This document shows, piece after piece, positions 7,560 to 16,448 of a stretch of DNA of 64,000 nucleotides (the first letter of the stretch is position 1; each line of letters starts with the position of its first letter). The position numbers were made by a program, and so were the translations under genes. Origin of the DNA: Pseudoalteromonas sp. MM1 (GTDB lineage Bacteria > Pseudomonadota > Gammaproteobacteria > Enterobacterales > Alteromonadaceae). Where the stretch lies: positions 1,674,001-1,738,000 of the forward strand of contig NZ_AP027922.1 in NCBI RefSeq assembly GCF_030296835.1, read 5' to 3'. Under the pieces are notes generated by a model, which saw nothing but the letters and a program-made list of their open reading frames with translations, did not search any database and was not told the DNA's origin.

Positions 7560-9377
7560 ATGTTTGCAAGTCTGTTATTTTTATCTGCAATTGTGGCAGA
7601 TAACAGTCACTTACCGCCCCTTATTCCTTGGCAAGGTGATAGCGTTTCGTTATTACAGCAGCAAGGCCCGCTAACCACTGATTTTGAATTATCTCAGGGG
7701 AAATCTTCGCCAAGCTATGCCGACACAATGGCGTTTGTAGATAGGCTCGTAGCGGCAAATCCCACACAGTTTCAGTCTCAAGTAATAGGCTACAGTAATA
7801 GCCATCGCGCTATTAAAATGTTGGTTGCCAGTGAACAAGGGTTCTTCGAAGCAGGGCAAATGGCCAACAGCACTAAGCCAACTATTTTTATCCAAGCCGG
7901 TATTCATGCTGGTGAGATAGATGGTAAAGACGCCATGTTTATGTTGCTTCGCGATATTGCAACGGGTAAGCGCCGTGATATTCTAAAAAAGGTAAACATA
8001 CTTTTTATTCCTATTTTAAACGTAGATGGGCATGAACGCAGTAGTGCATTTAATCGCATAAATCAGCGCGGCCCTGAAAAAATGGGCTTTAGAACCAATG
8101 CAAATAATCTAAACCTTAATCGCGATTTTACTAAGTTAGATACACCAGAGGTGAGAAGTGTTTTAAAAGTTATTAATGATTACAACCCTAACTTATACAT
8201 TGATGTGCATGTTACTGATGGCGCTGATTATCAGTACGATGTGACCTATGGTTATAACCCTGTATTTGCAAGTGAATCACCCGCGATATCTGATGCATTA
8301 AATCAGTATATAAAGCCGGTTATTGATGAAACATTACAAAAGCAAGGGCATATACCTGGGCCATTGGTGTTTGTTATGGATAAACGCGACTTTAAAAAAG
8401 GCCTTGCGGGCTGGGTTGCCACACCGCGTTTTTCAAACGGGTGGGGTGATTTAAAATCATTACCAACAATTTTAGTCGAAAATCATTCTTTAAAACCTTA
8501 TCAACAACGTGTATTAGGCACCTATGTATTTTTAGATGGGGCGATTAATGCGCTATCTCAGTATAGTCATGAACTTGCGAACGCAGTAAAAAAAGAGCAA
8601 GAATTTGTACCTGAGAAACTAATTGTTAAACGAGCTTATGCTAAACAAGCAGACACAATCAGTGAATTTAAAGGGGTAGAATACACATCAAGTATGAGTG
8701 CGCTCTCGGGGCAAACTGAGGTTAAATATTTAGGCAAAGCGTATACCTATACTGATTTACCGATTTATTGGCAAAAAGAGGTTGAGCGAGTTGTTGATGT
8801 GCCGCAGGCGTTTTTTATTCCACCTGTGTATACCGACATAATAGAAAAACTCAAGCTACATGGGGTGTCCGTAAACAAACTTAAAGGCGAGAATACGCAA
8901 CCGCTAAAGCTTGCTAAAGTGCTTGATTACTCGTTTGATAACGCCCCGTTTGAGGGTCGTTTTAGAGTTTCTGCAAGTTTTGATTATGTGCCGGCAATAA
9001 ATGTAAATTTAGACGGGTGGTATCAAGTAAATACACAGCAAAAAGCAGGGGAATTAGCGGTTCATTTATTACACCCAGAAGCCCCAGATTCTTTTTTTGC
9101 GTGGGGGGAATTCAACACAATTTTTCAACGAACAGAGTATATGGAAAACTATGCGTTAATCCCGTACGCACGAAAAATGCTCAAAGACAACCCGAAACTT
9201 GCCTTGGAGTTTGATGAAAAGCTTAAAGATAAAGCATTTTCGCAAGATGCTAAGGCACGTTTGCACTGGTTATATTCACACACCCCATTTTATGACGAGG
9301 CGTATTTAAAATACCCAATTTTGATGTCGTACGAACAAGTAGCCGTTATTCCCGATCAAAAAGATAAAGAAATTTAA
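7560..9377 (+). CDS. M14-family zinc carboxypeptidase, exported
   Basis: This looks like a periplasmic or secreted metallocarboxypeptidase-like enzyme of 605 residues. The zinc site is HAGEIDGK (His..Glu, near residue 115) with a later His in YIDVHVTDGADYQYD; NVDGHERSSAFNRINQRGP and NLNRDF are the substrate-binding blocks typical of M14 peptidases, and LVENHSLKPY is a later conserved stretch. A short hydrophobic N-terminus, LLFLSAIVA, suggests a signal peptide. I chose AUG 7560; UUG at 7545 would add MLEKT, giving a lysine before the hydrophobic stretch, but lies only about 11 nt from the likely transcription start. The metallo-hydrolase gene follows after one base, so the two should form an operon. 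The substrate is unknown. Confidence 0.8.
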   Translation: MFASLLFLSAIVADNSHLPPLIPWQGDSVSLLQQQGPLTTDFELSQGKSSPSYADTMAFVDRLVAANPTQFQSQVIGYSNSHRAIKMLVASEQGFFEAGQMANSTKPTIFIQAGIHAGEIDGKDAMFMLLRDIATGKRRDILKKVNILFIPILNVDGHERSSAFNRINQRGPEKMGFRTNANNLNLNRDFTKLDTPEVRSVLKVINDYNPNLYIDVHVTDGADYQYDVTYGYNPVFASESPAISDALNQYIKPVIDETLQKQGHIPGPLVFVMDKRDFKKGLAGWVATPRFSNGWGDLKSLPTILVENHSLKPYQQRVLGTYVFLDGAINALSQYSHELANAVKKEQEFVPEKLIVKRAYAKQADTISEFKGVEYTSSMSALSGQTEVKYLGKAYTYTDLPIYWQKEVERVVDVPQAFFIPPVYTDIIEKLKLHGVSVNKLKGENTQPLKLAKVLDYSFDNAPFEGRFRVSASFDYVPAINVNLDGWYQVNTQQKAGELAVHLLHPEAPDSFFAWGEFNTIFQRTEYMENYALIPYARKMLKDNPKLALEFDEKLKDKAFSQDAKARLHWLYSHTPFYDEAYLKYPILMSYEQVAVIPDQKDKEI

Positions 9378-9378
9378 T

Positions 9379-10020
9379 ATGCACGTTATTACGATACCCG
9401 TGACTGGTTTTTCTCAAAATTGCAGAATAATTAGCTGTCCAGAAACAAAGCAAGCTGTGGTGATAGACCCAGGCGGTGACCCAAAAAAAATTATTGCCAC
9501 GCTTAGTGAGCACCAATTAGTATTGAGCGCTATTTGGCTTACGCATGGTCATTTAGACCACGTAGGTGCGGCCGATGAACTACGCTCACATTACAATGTG
9601 CAAATTATTGGCCCGCAAAAAGATGAGTCATTTTGGTTTGACAACTTGCCTATGCAAGCACAAATGTTTGGCTTTTCAACTATTGATGCATTTTATCCTG
9701 ATATTTGGCTTAACCATAATGATGTACTAACGCTTGGAAAACTTAGCTTTAGTGTTAAGCATTGCCCTGGGCACACTCCTGGCCATATTGTATTTTATGA
9801 GCCTGATCAGCAATGCGTTATTGTTGGTGATGTTATTTTTAAAGGTTCGGTAGGGCGTACAGATTTCCCTAAAGGCAACACAGAGCAGCTCATTGAGTCG
9901 ATTAAAAATCATATTTTAACGCTTGATGACAACACAAAAATTTTAGCTGGCCATGGTGAAGATACCACTGTAGGCCACGAAAAACGCACTAATCCATTTA
10001 TAAGTGGCCAATTTGGTTAA
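9379..10020 (+). CDS. MBL-fold metallo-hydrolase, YcbL/glyoxalase II-like
   Basis: This 213-residue protein has the complete metallo-beta-lactamase site: THGHLDHVG (about residues 54-62), the His of CPGHTPGH (about 131-138), the Asp of VGDVIF (about 153) and the His of LAGHGEDTTVGHEK (about 195). It lacks the C-terminal domain of true GloB and fits the short type II glyoxalase group represented by E. coli YcbL, which hydrolyses glutathione thioesters. The start codon lies one base after the stop of the peptidase gene. A general hydrolase role is safe; the substrate is inferred. Confidence 0.85.
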   Translation: MHVITIPVTGFSQNCRIISCPETKQAVVIDPGGDPKKIIATLSEHQLVLSAIWLTHGHLDHVGAADELRSHYNVQIIGPQKDESFWFDNLPMQAQMFGFSTIDAFYPDIWLNHNDVLTLGKLSFSVKHCPGHTPGHIVFYEPDQQCVIVGDVIFKGSVGRTDFPKGNTEQLIESIKNHILTLDDNTKILAGHGEDTTVGHEKRTNPFISGQFG

Positions 10021-10109
10021 TTAAAATCCATGGAAATGCAAAATTATGCAGACGGAATTTTAAATTGGCTGTATAATTTAACCAGTTTATTAGATAAATA
10101 AGAAATAAA

Positions 10110-10568
10110 ATGTCTCTAAATCACGTAGATCGCCAAATTTTGGCACTTTTACAACAGGACGCAAGTCTTTCAACTGCCGAAATTGCAGACAAAGTAGGCT
10201 TATCTCAATCACCTTGTTGGCGACGCATTGCAAAGCTTGAACAAGATGGCTACATCAAAAGTAAAGTCGCGCTTTTAGATGAGAAAAAGCTTGGCTTTGA
10301 CATGCTTGTATACGCACATGTGCGCTTATCTAACCATGGTAAGAAAAACTTAGCTGAGTTTGAAAAGCTAATTATGAGCTATGACGAAGTGACAGAATGT
10401 TACACGATGGCCGGCACTATGGATTTTATGCTGCGCATAATCTCACAAGGTATAGAAGGCTATGAACACTTTGTACGTGATAATTTACTCAGCTTAGAAT
10501 ACGTTCAAGAGGTACACTCTAACGTAACGATGACATGTGTAAAACGCAGTACGTCTCTTCCTCTATAA
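10110..10568 (+). CDS. Lrp/AsnC-family transcriptional regulator
   Basis: This is a DNA-binding regulator of 152 residues. The N-terminal helix-turn-helix reads DRQILALLQQDASLSTAEIA then SQSPCWRRIAKLEQDGYI (residues 7-48); the C-terminal RAM domain (about 65-140) includes ECYTMAGTMDFMLRI, a ligand-sensing motif of the family. Ligand and targets are not evident. A TATAAT at 10072-10077 may be its -10 element. A terminator separates it from the SulP gene downstream, so a link between the two is not supported beyond adjacency. Confidence 0.9.
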   Translation: MSLNHVDRQILALLQQDASLSTAEIADKVGLSQSPCWRRIAKLEQDGYIKSKVALLDEKKLGFDMLVYAHVRLSNHGKKNLAEFEKLIMSYDEVTECYTMAGTMDFMLRIISQGIEGYEHFVRDNLLSLEYVQEVHSNVTMTCVKRSTSLPL

Positions 10569-10635
10569 AAAATAAACAACTCACAGTTAAGCTATACTAA
10601 CAAAGCTAATAACGCTGTGTGCGAATTGTTAAATG

Positions 10636-10667
10636 AGCGCTAATTTGGTAACATTTAGCGCTTTTTT
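10636..10667 (+). terminator. Rho-independent terminator after the Lrp-type gene
   Basis: AGCGCTAA pairs with TTAGCGCT across an 11-nt loop and is followed by T's. Confidence 0.75.
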
Positions 10668-10699
10668 CGATCCTAACCTGATAACCCCTGAGGAACTCA

Positions 10700-12256
10700 A
10701 TGTTTAACTTACTCAGCAAAGCGCCTAGCTCTGCTAAAAACGATATTTTATCTGGCTTAACTGTAGCACTTGCTTTAGTTCCAGAAGCTGTTGCGTTTGC
10801 TTTTGTAGCAAATGTCGAACCTTTAGTTGGTCTCTATGCCGCGTTTATCGTTGGTTTAATTACGGCTATTTTTGGTGGTCGCCCTGGTATGATTTCGGGC
10901 GCAACCGGTGCACTCGCTGTTGTAATGGTAAGTTTGGTTTTAGATCACGGTGTTGAGTATTTATTTGCCACAGTGTTGCTGATGGGGATACTGCAAATAC
11001 TCGCGGGGGTATTTAAGCTTGGTAAGTTTATTCGCATGGTTCCGCATCCTGTTATGCTCGGCTTTGTAAATGGATTAGCGATAGTTATATTTTTAGCACA
11101 ACTTGGCCAGTTTAAAGTGCCAGATGGCGCAGGCGGTCAGCAATGGATGACGGGCGAAGCCCTATACATCATGTTGGGTTTGGTGGCGTTAACTATGGCT
11201 ATCATTCACTTTTTACCAAAGCTAACTACTGCAGTGCCTTCTTCTTTAGTTGCTATTGTAACGGTAACGGCGTTAGTAATAGGCCTTGATTTAGACTCAC
11301 GCACAGTACTTGATTTCTTGAAAGGGATGACAGGGAATGAAGCGGCTACCATTGCTGGCGGCTTGCCAGAATTTCATATTCCTATGGTTCCATTTACGCT
11401 AGAAACGTTTTATATCATTTTTCCATATGCATTAATTTTAGCGGCTATTGGTTTAATTGAGTCGTTATTAACGCTTAGCTTAATTGATGAAATTACCGAA
11501 ACCCGTGGTCATTCAAATAAAGAGTGTATTGGCCAAGGTGCTGCTAATGTAACCTGTGGCTTTTTTGGCGCTATGGGGGGCTGTGCCATGATTGGACAAT
11601 CAATGATTAATATTAACTCGGGCGGGCGCTCGCGCTTGTCGGGGATAAGTGCAGCATTAATGCTGCTTGCTTTTATAATATTTGCTTCAAGTTTAATTGA
11701 AATGATCCCACTGGCAGCGCTTGTCGGTGTTATGTTTATGGTTGTGCTTGGTACCTTTGAATGGGCAAGCTTTAAAATGATGAAGCGTGTGCCACTGTCT
11801 GATGCTTTTGTTATTGTATTAGTATCGGGTGTGACTGTAATAACAGATTTAGCGATTGCAGTGTGTGTTGGTGTTATTGTTTCTGCCTTAGTTTTTGCTT
11901 GGCAACATGCAAAACATATTTACACAACTAACTACATTGACGAGCAAGGTGCTAAAGTATACGAACTGCATGGCCCGTTATTTTTCGGCTCAGTTAAAAA
12001 CTTTTCAGAGTTATTCGATGTTAAAAACGACCCTAAAGATGTAATTATTGAATTTGAACACAGCCGTGTTGCAGATCACAGTGCAATAGAAGCCATCGAC
12101 AGCTTAGCTGATAAGTACACTAAAGCAGGTAAGCAGCTTCACTTACGTCATTTAAGTAAAGACTGTAAGCAACTTTTACACAAAGCGCGTGATTTAGTTG
12201 AAGTGAACGTAATTGAAGACCCAACTTATAAAGTGGCATCAGACAAGCTGGCTTAA
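10700..12256 (+). CDS. SulP-family anion transporter with STAS domain
   Basis: This inner-membrane transporter has 518 residues with about 10-12 hydrophobic segments and a C-terminal STAS domain (about 420-510). The N-terminal block [20 protein letters not shown] and [28 protein letters not shown] are the sulfate-transporter signature. SulP members carry sulfate, bicarbonate or dicarboxylates; the sequence alone does not settle which. A ribosome-binding site (TGAGGAAC) precedes the AUG. It is flanked by terminators on both sides and so is likely monocistronic. Confidence 0.88.
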   Translation: MFNLLSKAPSSAKNDILSGLTVALALVPEAVAFAFVANVEPLVGLYAAFIVGLITAIFGGRPGMISGATGALAVVMVSLVLDHGVEYLFATVLLMGILQILAGVFKLGKFIRMVPHPVMLGFVNGLAIVIFLAQLGQFKVPDGAGGQQWMTGEALYIMLGLVALTMAIIHFLPKLTTAVPSSLVAIVTVTALVIGLDLDSRTVLDFLKGMTGNEAATIAGGLPEFHIPMVPFTLETFYIIFPYALILAAIGLIESLLTLSLIDEITETRGHSNKECIGQGAANVTCGFFGAMGGCAMIGQSMININSGGRSRLSGISAALMLLAFIIFASSLIEMIPLAALVGVMFMVVLGTFEWASFKMMKRVPLSDAFVIVLVSGVTVITDLAIAVCVGVIVSALVFAWQHAKHIYTTNYIDEQGAKVYELHGPLFFGSVKNFSELFDVKNDPKDVIIEFEHSRVADHSAIEAIDSLADKYTKAGKQLHLRHLSKDCKQLLHKARDLVEVNVIEDPTYKVASDKLA

Positions 12257-12280
12257 CTTAAATCCTGCTATTAAATATTT

Positions 12281-12312
12281 AAAAGCGAAAGGTAAATACC
12301 TTTCGCTTTTTT
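12281..12312 (+). terminator. Rho-independent terminator after the SulP gene
   Basis: AAAAGCGAAAGG pairs with CCTTTCGCTTTT around TAAATA, with a following T run. Confidence 0.9.
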
Positions 12313-12463
12313 ATGGGCGTTACTTTGCGGTAAGGGTCTTAAAAATTAAGACAGTTGGCACTGCTAACACTTTGTAATAATCGATATAATAACAAAACCA
12401 GTGGTTAAATTACCTAACGGAATTTTAACTTATTGGCTAACTTATACGGAGTTGTATTTTATT

Positions 12464-13537
12464 TTGAATTGGCAATCTTTGGTTGATAACAGGCAACGCT
12501 TTTTTTGGCTATTGCAAATTGCTGGCTGGATTGGTTATGCGCTTGTAAATTATATCGGCTCTAAAGTATTTGAAATGCGTGATATTTACGTATTCGTTAT
12601 ATTATTAAATGCCTATGCTGGTTGTTTAATGACAGTTCCACTTCGTTATATTTACAGAAAAACTTGGAATGCATCACCATGGGTATTAATGGTGGTTGTA
12701 TTTGGTGCCTCGTACATTACAGGTACGTTGTGGGCAATTGTACAAAAATTTAATTTATGGGAAATATACCGCCATGGTTACCGCCCAGAAGATTGGTTTT
12801 ACTATTTACAGCATGGTTTAGACTCTGTTTACATAATTTTATGTTGGAGTGGCTTATACTTTGGCATAAAGTATTATCAGCTATTACAGAGTGAGCGACA
12901 AAAAGCGCTTAAAGCAACTACAATGGCCCATGAAGCACAATTAAAAATGCTCAGATACCAACTTAACCCGCATTTTTTATTTAATACCCTCAATGCTATT
13001 TCTACATTAGTTTTGGTAAAAGAAAACAAAGATGCTAACTTAATGGTAGCAAGGTTAAGCGACTTTTTGCGTTATACACTAAATACTGATCCCATTAAAA
13101 AAGTGCCTTTAGAGCAAGAGCTACACGCATTAATGCTGTATTTAGAAATTGAGCGAGTTAGATTTGATGAGCGTTTAAAAGTAAATGTAGATGTTAGCGA
13201 GCAAGCAAAAGAGGCACTTGTGCCGAGCTTAATTTTGCAGCCGATAATTGAGAACGCAATTAAATACGCCATTGCGCATATGTCACAAGGCGGTGTGATA
13301 GACATAAAAGCACAGGTTTTTGCCAACGAGCTACTACTAGAAGTAGGTGATAATGGACCCGGTACCGAACTAATAGACGGACAACTTGTAAATGCACAAG
13401 GGGTAGGGGTGGCAAATACCAAAGACAGATTAAAAACGCTCTATGAAAATAATTATTCGTTTGTATTATCACATAATACGCCAAGTGGATTGAAAGTTAA
13501 TCTGCGAGTACCGTTTGAGAAGGCTGTGAAGAAATGA
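12464..13537 (+). CDS. LytS-type membrane sensor histidine kinase
   Basis: This kinase of about 357 residues has an N-terminal set of four hydrophobic segments, then the His_kinase (PF06580-type) domain with LRYQLNPHFLFNTLNAIS, where the His in NPHFLFN is the expected phosphoacceptor, and a C-terminal ATPase domain with QPIIENAIKYAI (N box) and GDNGPG. The start is uncertain. I chose UUG 12464 (MNWQSLVDNRQRFFWLL), 12 bases after GGAG; a GUG at 12401 would add 21 residues but has no ribosome-binding site. It overlaps the response-regulator gene by four bases (ATGA). The signal is unknown. Confidence 0.87.
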   Translation: MNWQSLVDNRQRFFWLLQIAGWIGYALVNYIGSKVFEMRDIYVFVILLNAYAGCLMTVPLRYIYRKTWNASPWVLMVVVFGASYITGTLWAIVQKFNLWEIYRHGYRPEDWFYYLQHGLDSVYIILCWSGLYFGIKYYQLLQSERQKALKATTMAHEAQLKMLRYQLNPHFLFNTLNAISTLVLVKENKDANLMVARLSDFLRYTLNTDPIKKVPLEQELHALMLYLEIERVRFDERLKVNVDVSEQAKEALVPSLILQPIIENAIKYAIAHMSQGGVIDIKAQVFANELLLEVGDNGPGTELIDGQLVNAQGVGVANTKDRLKTLYENNYSFVLSHNTPSGLKVNLRVPFEKAVKK

Positions 13538-14358
13538 CTAAAATTAAAACCATCATTGTTGATGATGAACCATTAGCAAGAAAGGGCTTAGCAGTAAGAC
13601 TTGAAGAATATACTGATATAGAAGTCATTAAACTGTGTAGTTCAGGCTCTGATGCAATAGAAGCATGCAAAGAGCACGCAATAGACTTAGTTTTTTTAGA
13701 TATACAAATGCCAGGAATGAATGGCTTTGAAGTTGCTCGTGCCTTAAGCGAAAGCACTAAAGCGTTACCCGCGATTGTGTTTGTTACTGCGTTTGATCAA
13801 TTTGCAGTAAAGGCATTTGAAATACATGCTTTGGATTACATTTTAAAACCCGTTGACGATAACAGACTAAAACAGGCGGTAGAAAAAGTGCATAGTTACT
13901 TAAAAACACAGCAAGACAACGCCCATAAGAAAAAACTAGCGAGTTTTGTTGCCGGTATTACAGGTAATAACTGTGAAGAAATTCTTAAAAAATTAGCCAC
14001 AGGCGATACCCTAACTGATAAACGTTACCCAGAATCACTGGCGGTAAAAGAGCAGGGTGAAATTATTCGTGTCCCGGTTGCAACAATTCAATGGGTTGAT
14101 GCCGCTGGAGATTATATGTGTTTACATTGCCAAGATGGGCAAACACATATTTTGCGTAAAACAATGAAAGAGCTTGAGCAAGAGCTCGACCCACATTTGT
14201 TTGTGCGAGTTCATCGCAGTGCAATTGTAAATACCAAACAAATAAGCAAGCTGGTTACACAAGTAAGTGGTGAGTATTTATTAGTGCTTGAAAATGGACA
14301 AGAGCTTAAAGTAAGCCGAAGCTACCGCGATAAAGTAAAAGCAGCGCTAGCTAGCTAG
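13534..14358 (+). CDS. LytTR-family response regulator
   Basis: The 274-residue protein is the partner of the upstream kinase. The receiver domain (about 1-125) has the acidic pair VDDEP, the phosphoacceptor Asp in LVFLDIQMPGMNG (near residue 55), Thr in FVTAFD and Lys in YILKPVDD. The C-terminal LytTR DNA-binding domain (about 170-270) shows VATIQWVDAAGDYMCLH and FVRVHRSAIVNTKQI. The start codon overlaps the kinase stop. LytTR regulators usually act on nearby genes, but the next gene here, pyruvate kinase, is convergent. Confidence 0.93.
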   Translation: MTKIKTIIVDDEPLARKGLAVRLEEYTDIEVIKLCSSGSDAIEACKEHAIDLVFLDIQMPGMNGFEVARALSESTKALPAIVFVTAFDQFAVKAFEIHALDYILKPVDDNRLKQAVEKVHSYLKTQQDNAHKKKLASFVAGITGNNCEEILKKLATGDTLTDKRYPESLAVKEQGEIIRVPVATIQWVDAAGDYMCLHCQDGQTHILRKTMKELEQELDPHLFVRVHRSAIVNTKQISKLVTQVSGEYLLVLENGQELKVSRSYRDKVKAALAS

Positions 14359-14370
14359 TTTGATGTTTTA

Positions 14371-14580
14371 CACCAATCAACAATAATACTTAATCATTTT
14401 TTTTGGGCTAAACGTGTCGCTATCTGCGTTAAAAATTTCTCATTTACGACTGCATGGATGCAGAAGGTAGAGCAATACAGGAGCAATTGCCGAGAACAAC
14501 TAAATAGCAAATTTTTTGCCGTGCTATCAACACGTTTATCCATCCTCAAAATAGATCACTTAATTATGCGGATTGGTATT
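14371..14580 (+). repeat. Dispersed intergenic repeat, copy B (inverted-repeat ends)
   Basis: This 210-bp non-coding element starts with ACCAATC (14372) and ends with GATTGGT (14577). The outer 50-55 bases of each end are imperfect inverted copies of each other, both running from ACCAATC to TAAACGTGT. Its middle holds about 60 bases absent from copy A. The structure resembles a miniature inverted-repeat element. No target duplication is obvious by eye. Confidence 0.8.
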
Positions 14581-14583
14581 TAT

Positions 14584-14613
14584 AAAAAATGCGAGCTTTA
14601 GCTCGCATTTTTT
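14584..14613. terminator. Bidirectional terminator after pyruvate kinase
   Basis: AAAAAATGCGAGC pairs with GCTCGCATTTTTT around TTTA, with A and T tracts on both sides. It ends the minus-strand pyk gene and could also stop readthrough from the response regulator. Confidence 0.88.
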
Positions 14614-14627
14614 ATATAAGGCAGAAA

Positions 14628-16064
14628 TTACGCTACAGTTACAATTTTCATTGTGTTAGTTGCGCCCACAGTTTCCATTGAGTCACCGTGAGTAATAATG
14701 ACTGTATCGCCAGACTGTAATGAACCTTGTGCAACAAGGGTATCAAGTGCAGCTTTTACCATGCCGTCTTTTTCAGTTTTTGTTGAATCAAAAAATACAG
14801 GATAAACACCGCGATAAAGCGCTGTTTGGCCTAGCGTGCTTGCATGGCGTGAAAGCGAGTAAATAGGTAAACCAGAGCTGATACGCGACATAAGTTTAGC
14901 AGTGCTACCTGACTCAGTTAAGGTAACAATTGCTTTAACCGAATCTAAGTGGTTAGCAGCGTACATAGCTGAAAGCGCGATAGATTCTGCATTGTTAGAA
15001 AAACGGCTGTCTAAACGGTGCTTAGATACGTGGGTTTCTTTTTGCGATTCTGCACCTAAACAAACACGTGCCATTGTCGCTACCGTTTCTTCAGGGTAAT
15101 CACCAGCAGCGGTTTCTGCTGAAAGCATAACGGCATCAGTACCATCAAGTACTGCGTTTGCTACATCCATAACTTCTGCGCGTGTTGGCATTGGGTTATC
15201 GATCATCGATTCCATCATTTGTGTTGCGGTTACAACAGTACGGTTTAATGAACGAGCTCGACGAATAATGAGTTTTTGTTTACCCATTAGTGCAGCATCA
15301 CCAATTTCAACACCTAAATCGCCACGAGCAACCATTACAGCGTCTGATGCTAAAACGATATCATCTACTGCTTCTTGTGTTTCTACGGCTTCTGCACGTT
15401 CAATCTTTGCAAGTAGTTGTGCTTTAGAGCCTGCAGCTTCTGCTAAAGAGCGTACATAACGCATATCATCGCCACTGCGTGGGAATGATACTGCAATGTA
15501 ATCAACATCTATTTCAGCTGCAGTGATTAAATCTTCTTTGTCTTTTTCTGTAAACGCAGGGGCCGTTAAACCACCGCCTAAACGGTTAATGCCTTTATTA
15601 TTTGATAATACACCACCTACCGTAACCGAGCAGTGTACTAAGTGACCTTCTACTTGCTCTACGGTTAGTTGAATAAGGCCATCGTTTAATAGTAATAAAT
15701 CCCCTGGGCTTACATCTTGTGGTAATTCTTTGTAATCAATACCTACCGCATTTACGTCGCCTTCACCTTTTTCCATTTTCGCATCAAGGGTAAATTTTGC
15801 GCCTACTGCAAGGTTTACTTTACCTTCTTTAAAGGTAGAAACACGAATTTTAGGGCCCTGAAGGTCTGCAAGTATAGCAACGTGTTTACCTAATTTTTTA
15901 GCTATATTGCGTACAGCTTGTGCACGGTCTTTATGATCTTGTGCAACACCATGTGAGAAGTTTAAACGTACTACATTAGCGCCAGCACGAATAATTTTTT
16001 CTAAATTGTTATCTCGATCTGTTGCAGGCCCAAGTGTAGCGACTATTTTTGTGCGTCTTAGCAT
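14628..16064 (-). CDS. pyk: Pyruvate kinase
   Basis: Pyruvate kinase makes pyruvate and ATP from phosphoenolpyruvate and ADP in the last step of glycolysis. The 478 residues begin [16 protein letters not shown]. The active-site block is visible as [13 protein letters not shown] followed by [12 protein letters not shown], and the metal and substrate loops RLNFSHG and [12 protein letters not shown] are intact. Length and N-terminus look like the PykA (type II) enzyme, though I do not press the isozyme. AUG 16064 is preferred over UUG 16067 because CAGGAG lies six bases upstream. It is divergent from the 6-phosphogluconate dehydrogenase gene. Confidence 0.95.
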   Translation of the reverse strand: MLRRTKIVATLGPATDRDNNLEKIIRAGANVVRLNFSHGVAQDHKDRAQAVRNIAKKLGKHVAILADLQGPKIRVSTFKEGKVNLAVGAKFTLDAKMEKGEGDVNAVGIDYKELPQDVSPGDLLLLNDGLIQLTVEQVEGHLVHCSVTVGGVLSNNKGINRLGGGLTAPAFTEKDKEDLITAAEIDVDYIAVSFPRSGDDMRYVRSLAEAAGSKAQLLAKIERAEAVETQEAVDDIVLASDAVMVARGDLGVEIGDAALMGKQKLIIRRARSLNRTVVTATQMMESMIDNPMPTRAEVMDVANAVLDGTDAVMLSAETAAGDYPEETVATMARVCLGAESQKETHVSKHRLDSRFSNNAESIALSAMYAANHLDSVKAIVTLTESGSTAKLMSRISSGLPIYSLSRHASTLGQTALYRGVYPVFFDSTKTEKDGMVKAALDTLVAQGSLQSGDTVIITHGDSMETVGATNTMKIVTVA

Positions 16065-16448
16065 CAAATTCTCCTGTGTGCTTAGATGTGTAAGCAGGTT
16101 GACGGTTATTTTGTGACTTCAAAATACTTATAACTTATGTATAAACATTTTTAGTTATAGGCAAACTAGTTAGTATTGCCACTATTTTATACAAAACGAA
16201 TATGTCATCATTATGACACCGGTGTCAAAATCCGTCAATGATCTTAAATTCAAAATACGCAGAGTATTTGTAACCGCGAAGCCCTTATATTTGATACAAT
16301 TGCAGTGCTTTTTAATAGCGTAATAAAAAAGCATGCTGTATTAGCTCAACGTTCGCATTTTATGACGGTATGAGTATAATGCACGCGGTATTATTTAATG
16401 AATTACTTAGTTTACTAACCAAATAGTTGTTACCGAGGAGGACACTAA
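16065..16448. other. Divergent regulatory region pyk / gnd
   Basis: This 384-bp gap has no convincing ORF. It contains a 14-bp perfect palindrome at 16214-16227 and AT-rich flanks expected to hold both promoters. I found no clear HexR-type site, although pyk genes of related bacteria are often under HexR. Confidence 0.65.
16214..16227. promoter_or_regulatory. Perfect palindromic operator candidate (LacI-family type)
   Basis: TGACACCGGTGTCA is a perfect 14-bp palindrome with a central CG step and the TG...CA ends usual for LacI-family operators. It lies 150 bp from the pyk start and 222 bp from the gnd start, so it could serve either gene or both. The regulator is not in the window. Confidence 0.55.

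Noticed and set aside
16065..16448. HexR site in the pyk-gnd gap
   Set aside because: No TGTAAT-N-ATTACA-like sequence was found by eye; the palindrome present is of another type.
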